NCBI RefSeq assembly: GCF_007004765.1
Contig: NZ_VIKR01000002.1
Coordinates: 372,001-436,000, forward strand
Length of the DNA stretch: 64,000 nucleotides
From: Aliikangiella marina
Lineage (GTDB): Bacteria; Pseudomonadota; Gammaproteobacteria; Enterobacterales; Kangiellaceae
Reading direction: 5' to 3'
The translations under genes were made by a program, and so were the position numbers. The notes below the pieces were generated by a model that did no database searches, was not told the DNA's origin, and was given only the letters and a program-made list of their open reading frames with translations. Within the stretch, counting starts at the first letter, position 1. Each line of letters begins with the position of its first letter. Shown one piece after another: positions 26,587 to 36,301 of this stretch.

Positions 26587-27237
26587 CTAGAAGCTAAAAC
26601 TGGCACCAATAACCAGGTAATCTTCTGCACCTTCCACATCTAATTCGTTATCACTGTAAGTCGCCCATAAAGAGAGACTTTCAGAGGCTGCATAGCTGGT
26701 GCCGATGGCCCAATCGGTGTTATCTCCAACACCGGTAACATCATATTCACCTGTATGCAAAATCAGTGAGAATTCGTCGGTTAATGCAAACTCGGCATCG
26801 AGAGAGAGATAAGTTGCATCTAAGTCGACGTCATCATAGTAGGTTAAACTAAATTGACCGACGGAAACGGAAGCATAGTATTCGGTACTGGAACTGGTAT
26901 CACCGGTAAAGGTATATTCAGTCACACCGACACCCAATGAAACCAAGTCACTTACGGCAAAGTCATAGCCTGCCATTAAGTCGATTTCAACACCATCATC
27001 GACGCCAACGTCATAATTTGATGCCCAAGCTCCAAACCAAAAACCTGTTTCATGACTGACGGTTACATCACCTTGAAGCGCTGCGTTTTCTTGGTTGAGA
27101 TCAAAACCCCGCCAAATGTATTGGCTGGTTGGTGTGGTACTAAACTCGGTACTAAAACCTGCACTTCTGGCTACATCAACGTGGCCAATCATAATGGTCG
27201 CGGCGGCAATCGGAATTATTTTAGTTGTTAGTTTCAT
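26587..27237 (-). CDS. TorF-like (Gcw_chp) outer-membrane beta-barrel protein
   Basis: The 216-residue product has a Sec signal (cut near RSA at about 25) and then alternating amphipathic strands ending in ASFSF, the C-terminal phenylalanine signature of outer-membrane barrels. Early residues SQYIWRGFDL match the TIGR02001/TorF group. Members are often found beside glnK-amtB, as here, and may be channels expressed under nitrogen limitation. It ends in a strong terminator. The gap to amtB is 244 bases. Confidence 0.85.
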   Translation of the reverse strand: MKLTTKIIPIAAATIMIGHVDVARSAGFSTEFSTTPTSQYIWRGFDLNQENAALQGDVTVSHETGFWFGAWASNYDVGVDDGVEIDLMAGYDFAVSDLVSLGVGVTEYTFTGDTSSSTEYYASVSVGQFSLTYYDDVDLDATYLSLDAEFALTDEFSLILHTGEYDVTGVGDNTDWAIGTSYAASESLSLWATYSDNELDVEGAEDYLVIGASFSF

Positions 27238-27368
27238 TGTTAAATCTCCTTTTTGGTCCTTTATATTTAATGTCGAATTTTTTGAATTTTAACTATTCAC
27301 TTTTTTTCGCTTTTAATATTTTTATTGTTTTATTTTTATTGTTGTTATTAATGTTTTTTTTATTGAGT

Positions 27369-27396
27369 GTCGTCTAGAACCGTTGCTCTAGACGAC
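27369..27396. terminator. Strong hairpin between amtB and the porin gene
   Basis: Perfect 10-bp stem GTCGTCTAGA / TCTAGACGAC with an 8-base loop. The plus strand is followed by GCTTTT; the minus strand, on which both flanking genes run, has no T run. It may act as a 3' end stabiliser after amtB or as partial terminator. The rest of this 244-base gap is T-rich and otherwise featureless. Confidence 0.5.
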
Positions 27397-27481
27397 GCTT
27401 TTGATTGATAACTTTTAATGTTCAAACAGTACCTATTAAGGAACACTGTATTTTATTAACGTTATTAGATCTCATTAACCG

Positions 27482-28720
27482 TTAGATAACGTTAGTTGTG
27501 CGACCAGCGATAAACTCTGGGTAGGCTTCCAAGCCACATTCAGTGATATCGGCACCAAGATATTCGTCTTGTTCGCTGATTCGAATACCAACAATTTTCT
27601 TAAGTGCAAACCACACGATAAAGCTGACACCAAACACCCATGCCGCAATGACGCCGGCGCCAATTAATTGAGTGCCAATGGATACGTCTTTGGTGACTGG
27701 AACAAGTAACAAGCCAACCAAACCAGCGGTACCATGGACTGAAATTGCACCGACTGGATCATCAATTTTCATTTGATCGAGGAATTTGATTGAGAAGAAT
27801 GCTGCCGCTGAACCAACCACTCCAAATAGTGCCGCTTGCATCGGCGTCGGCGAGTCAGGCGCCGCAGTAATGGTAACTAGACCGGCGAGAGCCCCATTAA
27901 CGATGAGGGTCAAGTCGGCTTTACCATAGATGATTAAACTCAATAAGTATGCTGCGATAGCACCCGCTGCTGCGGCGGCATTGGTATTAACAAAAACACT
28001 TGCAACAGCATCAGCATCTTCAACACCCGTGAAGCTTAATTGAGAGCCCCCGTTAAAGCCTAACCAGCCAAACCACAAGATAAACATCCCCAATGTCACT
28101 AATGGCATGTTGGCTCCAGGAACAGGTTTCACACCCTTTTCGGTATAACGTCCTTTACGTGGTCCAAGCAAAATTACACCAGCTAAAGCGGCCATTGCGC
28201 CGGCCATATGGACAATGCCTGAACCCGCAAAATCGCTGAAACCGAGGCCACCATCTTCTTCGCTAGCACCAAGGAACCCCGCTCCCCAAGTCCAGTAGCC
28301 CTCGACTGGATAAATAACGGCAGTTAAGAAAATAGTGAAGATTAAAAAGCTGGATAGCTTCATCCTTTCAGCGACGGCACCCGATACAATCGACATGGCG
28401 GTAGCGACGAAAACGACTTGGAAGAAAAAGTCGACTTTGCTGGATTGTGAAGCGCCTTCCGCGGTTGCATCGATTCCAAAACCGATGCTCGGTAGCCAGC
28501 CTCCTGTGGTATTACTTTGGTACATGATGTCGAAGCCGATAATCATGTAGCAAATACATGCAAGGGCATAGAGTAAAATGTTTTTGGTTAAAATCTCAGT
28601 TGTATTTTTACTTCGGACTAAGCCTGCTTCGAGCATCGAAAAGCCCGCGGCCATCCACATGACCAGAGCACCCGAAAAAAGCAGAAATAGTGTGTTAAAC
28701 AGATAGTTTGTTGTTTCCAT
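27482..28720 (-). CDS. amtB: Ammonium transporter AmtB
   Basis: The 412-residue inner-membrane channel has about eleven helices. The twin histidines of the pore are H171 (GSGIVHMAG) and H329 (AISVHGTAG), and the FNGGS and NTNAAAAAG segments fit the family. There is no cleaved signal, as the protein starts directly in helix 1. It follows glnK by 68 bases on the same strand. Under nitrogen limitation AmtB takes up ammonium and is blocked by unmodified GlnK. Confidence 0.96.
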   Translation of the reverse strand: METTNYLFNTLFLLFSGALVMWMAAGFSMLEAGLVRSKNTTEILTKNILLYALACICYMIIGFDIMYQSNTTGGWLPSIGFGIDATAEGASQSSKVDFFFQVVFVATAMSIVSGAVAERMKLSSFLIFTIFLTAVIYPVEGYWTWGAGFLGASEEDGGLGFSDFAGSGIVHMAGAMAALAGVILLGPRKGRYTEKGVKPVPGANMPLVTLGMFILWFGWLGFNGGSQLSFTGVEDADAVASVFVNTNAAAAAGAIAAYLLSLIIYGKADLTLIVNGALAGLVTITAAPDSPTPMQAALFGVVGSAAAFFSIKFLDQMKIDDPVGAISVHGTAGLVGLLLVPVTKDVSIGTQLIGAGVIAAWVFGVSFIVWFALKKIVGIRISEQDEYLGADITECGLEAYPEFIAGRTTNVI

Positions 28721-28788
28721 TGTGTTATCTCTCTAATTTATTTTCACCGACTGAAGCAGTGTTCTTTTTATTGGTAAAAGTGGCGCGG

Positions 28789-29133
28789 TTAGATTGCTTC
28801 CAAATCAACTTCGCCAGTTCTGATTCTGAGTGCTTGTTCGAGTTTGTAGACGAAGATCTTGCCGTCACCTGGGCTTCCAGTTTGGCTCGACTCGACGATA
28901 CTCTCGACAACGCGCTCTAGATCCTTCTCACTCACCGCTAGCTCTATTTTTACTTTTGGTACAAAGCGGCTGGTGTATGCATTCCCACGATAAATTTCTG
29001 TATCAGCTCTTTGGTTGCCGAATCCTTTGACTTCTGTGACGGTCATGCCTCCAACGCCATCACTTAGGAGACGCTCGTATACGTCACTTAACTTAAATGG
29101 CCGAACGATTGCGGTTAACCAATACATGCTCAA
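28789..29133 (-). CDS. glnK: PII-family nitrogen regulator (GlnK type)
   Basis: A 114-residue PII trimer subunit. The T-loop has Y53 in GNAYTSRFVPKVKIE, equivalent to the uridylylated Y51, two residues later because of the N-terminal MS extension. The B-loop reads TGSPGDGKIFV and the C-loop RTGEVD. The gene order glnK-amtB identifies it as GlnK in role, though its sequence is close enough to GlnB that paralogue naming is by context. A sigma-54-like promoter lies about 73 bases upstream. Confidence 0.93.
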   Translation of the reverse strand: MSMYWLTAIVRPFKLSDVYERLLSDGVGGMTVTEVKGFGNQRADTEIYRGNAYTSRFVPKVKIELAVSEKDLERVVESIVESSQTGSPGDGKIFVYKLEQALRIRTGEVDLEAI

Positions 29134-29205
29134 TCTCCCCTTTCGCTAATTTTTTGATTTATTCAATTAAAGTTGTTTGCGTTTTGTATTTTTCATTGTG
29201 ACTTT

Positions 29206-29221
29206 TTCAATTTGCGTGCCA
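29206..29221 (-). promoter_or_regulatory. Candidate sigma-54 promoter of glnK-amtB
   Basis: On the minus strand TGGCAC-GCAAA-TTGAA matches the -24/-12 consensus TGGCAC-N5-TTGCA at all but one base. Further upstream, GCAC-N7-GGGC (near 29247-29261) and TTTGGTGCGC (near 29310) look like NtrC half sites. No gene lies in 29134-29446; the plus-strand promoter of the zinc-finger gene must be here too but is not clear to me. Confidence 0.6.
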
Positions 29222-29446
29222 GGAAATAAGCCGTGTTTTTCAGAAGGTTTGCACAGATTTGGGGCTAATTTTTTAAATCAGGAAAAAATGAGGCAAAAAT
29301 AGAGATCAAATTTGGTGCGCCCATATTGCTGAAAGCTATATGGCCTTTTTTAAAGGTTGGCTTTGTCTCTTTTTAGCGCTTACGAGATTTTTTGGCTAAA
29401 GTTCAGTTATCCGTTAAACTAGTCGTATCGACGGAGGGAGCGTGCA

Positions 29447-29635
29447 ATGTCTGAACAACAAGAACAAGTGACTAAGCCAACGATCTTAGTAACAAACGCT
29501 GATATACCAGTGTGTTGCCCGCCAAAAGATCAAGCTCACTGGAATCTTCATCCGCGGGTTTATTTGGACATTGAGTCTGATGGCAGCGCGGACTGTCCCT
29601 ATTGCGGCAATCATTTCGAACTTCAGCAAGAATAA
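29447..29635 (+). CDS. Small zinc-finger (CHCC) protein
   Basis: A 62-residue protein of the zf-CHCC type related to the NDUFS6 subunit of complex I. Ligands are C23 or C24, H31 or H35, C50 and C53, in VCCPP, HWNLHPRVYL and DCPYCG. GGAGGGAG precedes the ATG. In bacteria such proteins are separate small genes of unclear role. It is probably transcribed alone. The 332 bases after it (29636-29967) hold no gene; they contain a G/C-rich patch (GCGCCGGGGGGCCC, about 29920) before the RND operon. Confidence 0.85.
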   Translation: MSEQQEQVTKPTILVTNADIPVCCPPKDQAHWNLHPRVYLDIESDGSADCPYCGNHFELQQE

Positions 29636-29967
29636 TCACCAAAACGCACTAAACTTAATCTAAATTCGAGTATTCTCGTATTAGAGCAATGAATGGGTGC
29701 TAACTGTCTGTTTCTCAGTAACTTTCTAGCCATATCCAACCGGTTAAATAACCCGCAGGTGGACTAAACAGTGACTTTTGGTTGTAAATTCAGCGCGATA
29801 AGGTGTGATTTTGCAAGAAATGCACATTTCTTTACATCTGAACGCGTTATTTACATTTTAGAAACAGTATTGCAAAGGGTGCTTGAGGCACAATAACGTA
29901 TCGAAAAAAATGTGTTTTCGGCGCCGGGGGGCCCGAAAGCGATAACTCTAATTGAAGTGGGGTAATT

Positions 29968-31194
29968 ATGAGTCGCGGAAAGTCGGTAGCAATAGGGTTT
30001 GGGATCTTCTTTGCTGGCATTGCTGTTATTGTATTATTAATGGCTGCTCGTCCTAAGCCACCTAAGAAACCTGTTGAAAATTCATCTCCTCTCGTCGAAG
30101 TCGTCTTACCCAGTGCGCAATCGGTGACATTTGAAGTTAAAGCTCACGGCGTGGTTAAACCGAGAACTGAAACCGTCTTAGTGTCCGAAGTGGCTGGCGT
30201 CGTTGATAGTCTGTCGGATAAGTTTGTTGCGGGGGGATATTTCCAAAAAGGCGAAGTTTTACTACAAATTGATCCAACGGATTACGAAGTAGGGGTTGAG
30301 CAGGCAAAAGCCCGTCTCGCCAGTCAGAAAGCGCAATATGCACAAGAGAAAGCCAAAGCAGAGCAAGCCCGCAAAGAATGGGACCTTACGGGACGCTCTC
30401 GCGAAAACGCGCCGATCTTAGCGTTACGTGAACCTTTTCTACTGGAAGCTAAAGCGAACATGCAGTCAGCAGAAGCCGATCTTAAAAAAGCGCAGCAGAA
30501 GTTAGCCAGGACGACTATTCGTGCGCCCTACGACGGTATGGTCAAAATGAAACAAGTCGATGTCGGACAGTTTGTCGCGACGGGTACCCAGTTGGGTACA
30601 ACTTTTGCCATTGATTATGCAGAAGTTCGCTTACCGCTGACGGACCAAGAACTTGCTTTTATCAATGTACCCGAGTGGGGAACTGAAGCTCAAACAGCTA
30701 GTTCAAATGTGACACTGGTTGCAGACTATGCTGGTCAAGAGACTCGCTGGCAAGCAAAGCTTGTGCGAATGGAGGGAGTCGTTGATGATCAGAGCCGAGT
30801 GCATTATGCCGTCGCCCGAATTTCCGATCCTTATTCAGTACTTGAATCAACAGCCAATCCGGCGCCCCTTAAAATCGGAACTTTCGTGACTGCGGTAATT
30901 AGTGGTAAGCAAGAAGATAACCTAATTAAATTGCCACGTGAAGTGTTTAAAGATCTAACTCAAGTTTTAGTGAGTGATAAAGAAAATAAACTTTACACCA
31001 GAGAGCTAGAAGTTATTCGCTCTGAGGCAGATGCCGTTTATGTTCGTAGCGGATTAAATGACGGAGACAGAGTCTTAATGACTTCAATCGAGTCGCCAGT
31101 TCAAGGGATGTCTTTGCGTGTCGCCGGTGACCCGGAGCCTGAACCGGCAGAAGAACTTGAACAAACTGAAGAAGAATATGCGCAACAGCCTTAA
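29968..31194 (+). CDS. RND efflux periplasmic adaptor subunit
   Basis: A 408-residue membrane fusion protein. It has one N-terminal anchor helix (about 6-26), a barrel-sandwich (lipoyl-like) half near 60-95, a coiled-coil hairpin (about 95-165), the second lipoyl half (TTIRAPYDGMVKMKQVDVG), beta-barrel and proximal domains, and an acidic tail. The RAPYDGMV segment is diagnostic. It is followed after 38 bases by the pump gene. No outer-membrane channel gene is nearby, so a TolC-like protein encoded elsewhere must complete the system. Confidence 0.92.
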   Translation: MSRGKSVAIGFGIFFAGIAVIVLLMAARPKPPKKPVENSSPLVEVVLPSAQSVTFEVKAHGVVKPRTETVLVSEVAGVVDSLSDKFVAGGYFQKGEVLLQIDPTDYEVGVEQAKARLASQKAQYAQEKAKAEQARKEWDLTGRSRENAPILALREPFLLEAKANMQSAEADLKKAQQKLARTTIRAPYDGMVKMKQVDVGQFVATGTQLGTTFAIDYAEVRLPLTDQELAFINVPEWGTEAQTASSNVTLVADYAGQETRWQAKLVRMEGVVDDQSRVHYAVARISDPYSVLESTANPAPLKIGTFVTAVISGKQEDNLIKLPREVFKDLTQVLVSDKENKLYTRELEVIRSEADAVYVRSGLNDGDRVLMTSIESPVQGMSLRVAGDPEPEPAEELEQTEEEYAQQP

Positions 31195-31232
31195 TTCTTG
31201 TTGTTAATTTAAATCATTGAGCGAAACGAATC

Positions 31233-34200
31233 ATGAGTGAAAATATACCAAGAGAAAAAGGCTTAATAGCTTGGTTTACGTACAATCCCGTTGCCGCGAA
31301 TTTGTTGATGATTTTCATCATTCTCGGCGGCTTATTCTCATATCAAAGTATGACCAAGCGGATGCAGCCTGATATTCAATTGAATATGGTGAACATCTCG
31401 GTTCCCTATCTAGGTGCGGCGCCTGAAGAAGTTGAGCAAGGCGTTGTCATTAAAATTGAAGAGGCTATTCAAGATGTAAAAGGCGTTAAGCGCACAACCG
31501 CCACTGCGCGCGAAGGTATGGGCACGGTTACCGCAGTGTTGTTTAATGATGTTGATCTAGATGATGCCGTTAACGAAATAAAAATCAAAGTTGATTCAAT
31601 TGCAACTTTTCCAGGGGAAACGGAGAAGCCGGTTATTTCTAAAGTCGAGTTTTCCCAAGGAGTGGTCTGGCTGAGTGTCTATGGTGATATGGACCAACGA
31701 ACGAGGCAGTCTATAGCGAAGGAAGTTAGGAACGATATCATGACTCTCCCTGAAGTTAATCAGGCGGATATCATGGGAAGTCGTGAGTATGAAATATCAG
31801 TTGAAATTTCCGATGCCGAGTTGCGTGCTTATGGCTTAACTATGAGCGAGATCGCTAATAAGATTCGTCAGTTCTCTGTGGATTTGCCCGGCGGTCAAAT
31901 TAAAACTGAGGGCGGCGACATTCGTTTGCGTACCGTTGGACAAGCCTATTCTGAAATCGAGTTCTCTGATTTAGTACTGCGCACTAATGCTGATGGTACT
32001 CGTTTGCGTTTAGGTGATATTGCGACGATTAACGATGGATTTGTAGAGTCCGACGGGTATGCGAGATTCAACGGCAAGCGAGCAACGGTAATTCAAGTTA
32101 AATCGGTTGGCGAGCAAAACGATATCGAAATTTCTCAAGCCGTTCGTGCCTACATCGAAGAGAAAAATAAGACCCTTCCAGAAGGCGCTCAGATTGAGCT
32201 TTGGGGAGATGGTGCTTCCTATTTACAGCAGCGTCTCGACATGATGTTTGACAACATGCTCATGGGGATTGTTTTAGTTTTTATTTTGTTGTCTTTATTT
32301 CTACGTTTCAAAGTTGCGCTTTGGGTTTTAGTTGGCATTCCAATTTGTTTCTTCGGTGCGTTTTTATTTATGGACAAAATCGGTCCAATCTCAACCAACA
32401 TTAACTTCTTGAGTTTATTTGGGTTAATCCTGGTACTGGGGATAGTGGTCGATGATGCTATTATCATCGGGGAGAGTGTCTACACTGAAATTAAGAAAAA
32501 TGGCCATTCCAAAGAAAACGTGATCAAAGGCGCTAAACGAGTCGCGGTACCAGCGACATTTGGTGTTCTTACCACTATCGCAGCTTTTGCGCCTTTATTG
32601 ACCTTGGAATTTATGTTTGCGCCTTTCTTTGAAGCAATCGCAGTGGTGGTAATTCTGTGTTTGATCTTTTCGCTTGTCGAGTCAAAGTGGATTCTGCCTG
32701 CGCATTTAGCGCATATGAAGTATGAGACTTATGATGAAAGCAAGGTTGGTTGGTTTGGCAAATTACAACATGCGACACGCGTGGGGATGGAAAATTTTGC
32801 GAGTGATGTTTACAAACCCTTTTTAGAAAAAGTGATCGTACACCGGTATTTAACGTTAGTAACGTTTATAACCGTTTTGCTTGTTTCAATTGGTTTACTT
32901 TTCTCTGGCTTGATCAAAGTAGAGCCGTTTCCGAGTATTCCCGGCGATATGATTCAAGCGCGATTTACGTTAAATGACGGCTCTCCAATTACTGCAAGAG
33001 ACAAACTAATTGAACGGATGGAAAACGCGATTGATAAAGTAGACGCCCGTTTGGCGGAGCAAAACAATGGTGAATCGTTGGCGATGCATTCCTTGTCTTG
33101 GACTCAAGGAGATACTGGCGGTGCGATGCTGGTTGAACTCACCAAAGGTGAAACTCGCTTGGTGGACTCTATCGCATTTGAACGAGCATGGCGTGAAGAA
33201 GTCGGCGAAGTTGCCGGCGTCAAGGAACTCCGTTTTATGTCTTCTGCCGGAGCCGGTGGTGACTCAGCAATTAGTTTTAGGCTCGTTGGTGCGAACTATG
33301 AAAATTTAGAACGGGCTTCTAAAGAGTTACAAAATAAACTAGCCGAGTACGATGGAATTTATGACATTCGTACCACTAATAGTGCTGGTAACCAAGAAAT
33401 AAAACTGGCGTTAAAACCGAGTGCTGAGACGCTTGGCATCACCCTGTCGGATTTAGGTAGACAAGTTCGTCAAGCATTTTACGGTGAGGAAGCACAGCGA
33501 ATACAACGCGGTAAAGATGAAATTAAAGTCATGGTCCGTTTTCCAAAAGAAGAGCGTACTTCGATTTCGAATTTAGAAAATATGCGAATACGTACACCTC
33601 AAGGACAATGGGTACCATTTACCTCGGTTGCCGAATTTAAGATGGAAGAGGGAGTTTCAGCGATTCAGCGAGAAGATAGTAAACGCGCTGTTTCAGTCTT
33701 AGCGGACTTTAACCCCGAAAAAGTTCAATCGCATATGGTGACTTCGGAAATCAACCAAGAGTTTATACCAGGTTTAGTAAAAAAATATCCGGGTGTCTCT
33801 TCTGAGTTGAGTGGTCAAAGTAAAGAAGTTGGCGACATGGCTGACGAAATTAAACAGTCAATGCTAATTGCGCTAGCGATCATCTATATCCTGATTGCGA
33901 TCCCTTTAAAGTCTTACATCCAACCGTTTATGGTGATGATTGTTATCCCATTTGGTCTGACGGGAGTCATCGTTGGTCATTTGGTATTCGGTAAGAGTTT
34001 CAACATGATGTCTATGTTTGGCGTCGTGGCATTAATGGGCGTTGTAGTCAATGACAGTCTGATAATGGTGGATTTTGTTAATCGAGGCCGAAGAGAAGGC
34101 ATGCGTCTCAGAGATGCCGTATTGCAAGCGGGTACACAACGTTTCCGCGCTATCATGCTGACCTCGTTGACAACATTTTTTGGGTTGTTGCCAATTATGT

Positions 34201-34418
34201 TTGAAACTAGCTTGCAAGCGCAAATTATTATTCCGATGGCTATAGCGCTTGGGTTTGGAATTATGTTTGCAACCGTTATCACTTTGTTATTGGTTCCGGC
34301 GCTGTATTTAATCCTCGAGGATCAAAAAAGATGGATATTCGGGCTATGGAATAGTGTTAAGTCTTTAGTGCCAAATAAGAGAACACCGACTGCAGTGCAA
34401 TCAGCTAGCAACGAGTAA
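31233..34418 (+). CDS. RND efflux permease (AcrB/MdtC type)
   Basis: The 1061-residue inner-membrane pump uses proton flow to drive export. It has the twofold repeat of six helices plus a large periplasmic domain. The proton-relay aspartates D407 and D408 in VVDDAIIIGE fall at the same numbers as in AcrB. The second-half motif VVNDSLIMVDF is present. The sequence is closer in feel to the efflux branch with TKRMQPDIQ than to classic AcrB, so substrates cannot be told. Co-transcribed with the adaptor gene. The 157 bases after it hold short imperfect repeats of ATTAACTGGTGATAAG type. Confidence 0.94.
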   Translation: MSENIPREKGLIAWFTYNPVAANLLMIFIILGGLFSYQSMTKRMQPDIQLNMVNISVPYLGAAPEEVEQGVVIKIEEAIQDVKGVKRTTATAREGMGTVTAVLFNDVDLDDAVNEIKIKVDSIATFPGETEKPVISKVEFSQGVVWLSVYGDMDQRTRQSIAKEVRNDIMTLPEVNQADIMGSREYEISVEISDAELRAYGLTMSEIANKIRQFSVDLPGGQIKTEGGDIRLRTVGQAYSEIEFSDLVLRTNADGTRLRLGDIATINDGFVESDGYARFNGKRATVIQVKSVGEQNDIEISQAVRAYIEEKNKTLPEGAQIELWGDGASYLQQRLDMMFDNMLMGIVLVFILLSLFLRFKVALWVLVGIPICFFGAFLFMDKIGPISTNINFLSLFGLILVLGIVVDDAIIIGESVYTEIKKNGHSKENVIKGAKRVAVPATFGVLTTIAAFAPLLTLEFMFAPFFEAIAVVVILCLIFSLVESKWILPAHLAHMKYETYDESKVGWFGKLQHATRVGMENFASDVYKPFLEKVIVHRYLTLVTFITVLLVSIGLLFSGLIKVEPFPSIPGDMIQARFTLNDGSPITARDKLIERMENAIDKVDARLAEQNNGESLAMHSLSWTQGDTGGAMLVELTKGETRLVDSIAFERAWREEVGEVAGVKELRFMSSAGAGGDSAISFRLVGANYENLERASKELQNKLAEYDGIYDIRTTNSAGNQEIKLALKPSAETLGITLSDLGRQVRQAFYGEEAQRIQRGKDEIKVMVRFPKEERTSISNLENMRIRTPQGQWVPFTSVAEFKMEEGVSAIQREDSKRAVSVLADFNPEKVQSHMVTSEINQEFIPGLVKKYPGVSSELSGQSKEVGDMADEIKQSMLIALAIIYILIAIPLKSYIQPFMVMIVIPFGLTGVIVGHLVFGKSFNMMSMFGVVALMGVVVNDSLIMVDFVNRGRREGMRLRDAVLQAGTQRFRAIMLTSLTTFFGLLPIMFETSLQAQIIIPMAIALGFGIMFATVITLLLVPALYLILEDQKRWIFGLWNSVKSLVPNKRTPTAVQSASNE

Positions 34419-34575
34419 ATCACAATAAGTAATTGGTGATTATTAACTGGTGATAAGTATTATTATTAACTAGTAGCAAGATACAAGTATCTATCAGCTA
34501 GTGTTAAGTTATGGGGCGTAAGAAAGCTTCCGGTTTTTTTTAACGACCGGGCGCTCCAGTCTAGAAACATAAAGA

Positions 34576-36222
34576 TTATCGGGCTTGCGCTTTTTTCGCA
34601 GGCCCTTTTTCTGCCCGTTTGGCATTTCTATCGGCCAGCGCTTTATTTAATCCTAACAACATTTTTTTGATTATACCCAAACGCTGCGGCGACAAAACAC
34701 TGACATCGTCGGTATCTGCGTAAACGAGTGCGTTAACTCTTTTACCGGGTTTTAGTGAACACAATACAAACTGCGAGACCTGATCCTTTTGAACTGCGAT
34801 TGGAAGTTTAGCCCAGATATTTTGATGCGCTTTTCTGCTCAAAAGCATAAAAGTTTGACGCTCAATAAATTTGATGAGCGGAGTCGGTTGTTTAAATTCG
34901 AACTCTGGTTTAATTGCCGTTCTATTTTTGGCATTTAAAGCTGCTCGGCAGACGACTTTACTCGCGCTGTAGTCAACCACCATAAATGAAACCCTGTCGA
35001 GTTTAAGTTCGTCGATTAACGTTCTTAAAGTGAATTGGATTAAATCAGATGATGTCTCAAAGCTATCAGGCTCGGCTACAATTTTTTGTATCGCATTTTT
35101 GATGGCTGTCGGCGAAATGACTTTGCTATTAATCGGTGGTTTCGGTTTATTATCCAAAGCTGGGCTCGCTACCGGTTTTTCTCCTGCTTTCATTTGTGCT
35201 GCGGTTTTGACGGGTTGCGCTTTTTGAGGTTTTGCACGCACCGGCCGTTTGGCAACCTGGGCTTTCGGTTTGCTGAGTAACCAGCCTGGGAAAGCGGGTT
35301 TCGTTTTCAGCATGATAAAGTTAGCCCCTGGATTAGGCAGCCGACTACCTTGAAAGTTTATACTCGCTGTACGTACCGCATCTTGTATGCTCTTTCGTAA
35401 TTTATTGGTATCGCAGCCAGCAAGCTGATGAATTAGATGAAAAGTGTGCCGATAGCTATTGTTATGCCACGGCAATAATATTGAGCGAGCCAGCTTGTTG
35501 GCCATTACAATCAACCAACCTTCGTAACGATCCCAATCCTTCAAGGATGGTGTTTTAGTTTCATCGAAACCGTCTCGGGCATAGAGCAAAAGTTCCTTCG
35601 GCTTATTCGGTAAACGTTTTTCAAATAAAATTTGATTTTGCTCGCTCAGTTGCAACTCTTTTGCGACGGCAATACGCCACCGGTACAAATTGAATCCCAG
35701 CAAAGACTTTTCATACTCACCCATTTGTTTAGGATTGGTCAGCTGGCGATAATAAATTCGCCACATTTCCTTTGGTGCTAGGTGCCAAAGCATGGTTTCA
35801 GGGAACAAATAGCAAAGACTCGTCCAATACGCTTGAGTGCAAGCACGATGCATTTGACAAAGGTTATTGGCGAGTTCAGCGGCTAAGAGGCTGGTCGCTA
35901 ATGAGAAACGAACCTCCATTGGTGGACGCGTATTGGGAACTTTGGAATTCTTGAAAATACCCGCAGCTGCGCTCAATCCAAGAGTGCTCATTGCGTGATC
36001 TGCCGCAAAGGGGCTACTGACCTTCTGTTGAGTGGCTTTATTGGCTTCGCTGATGAGCGTGTAGCAAAATATCGGGTCTCGCCGATAGATTTTCTTGAAA
36101 GAATTAACCGAGCAATCCTCGGACTGAAAGTTTTCCTTTATTGACGCCAATTCTAGTGGCTGAATTGGGTTTGCTTTATACTCAGCGAGTCTTTTTTGAA
36201 TTGACGCTTCGGCGTTGCTCAT
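34576..36222 (-). CDS. HDOD-domain signalling protein with GAF-like C-terminus
   Basis: A 548-residue cytosolic protein. The N-terminal part (about 15-260) fits HDOD, a non-catalytic HD relative: short helices including DPIFCYTLISEAN and AMSTLGLSAAAGIF. A Pro/Lys/Ala-rich linker (about 300-365) leads to a region (about 370-530) with the strand-helix pattern of a GAF domain (LIDELKLDRVSFMVVDYSAS). HDOD proteins often act in signalling or motility control. Divergent from the methyltransferase gene by about 80 bases. No direct partner is visible. Confidence 0.7.
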   Translation of the reverse strand: MSNAEASIQKRLAEYKANPIQPLELASIKENFQSEDCSVNSFKKIYRRDPIFCYTLISEANKATQQKVSSPFAADHAMSTLGLSAAAGIFKNSKVPNTRPPMEVRFSLATSLLAAELANNLCQMHRACTQAYWTSLCYLFPETMLWHLAPKEMWRIYYRQLTNPKQMGEYEKSLLGFNLYRWRIAVAKELQLSEQNQILFEKRLPNKPKELLLYARDGFDETKTPSLKDWDRYEGWLIVMANKLARSILLPWHNNSYRHTFHLIHQLAGCDTNKLRKSIQDAVRTASINFQGSRLPNPGANFIMLKTKPAFPGWLLSKPKAQVAKRPVRAKPQKAQPVKTAAQMKAGEKPVASPALDNKPKPPINSKVISPTAIKNAIQKIVAEPDSFETSSDLIQFTLRTLIDELKLDRVSFMVVDYSASKVVCRAALNAKNRTAIKPEFEFKQPTPLIKFIERQTFMLLSRKAHQNIWAKLPIAVQKDQVSQFVLCSLKPGKRVNALVYADTDDVSVLSPQRLGIIKKMLLGLNKALADRNAKRAEKGPAKKAQAR

Positions 36223-36301
36223 AAAGGCACGTACTTCGGGGGTTAAGGTTTTATCGGCTTGCTCATAATTATAGCTGAGATATCGATGATAGGAGTGAAT
36301 T

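Noticed and set aside
33977-34282. Minus-strand ORFs inside the RND permease gene
   Set aside because: Shadows of a well-supported gene; composition follows the other strand's helices.
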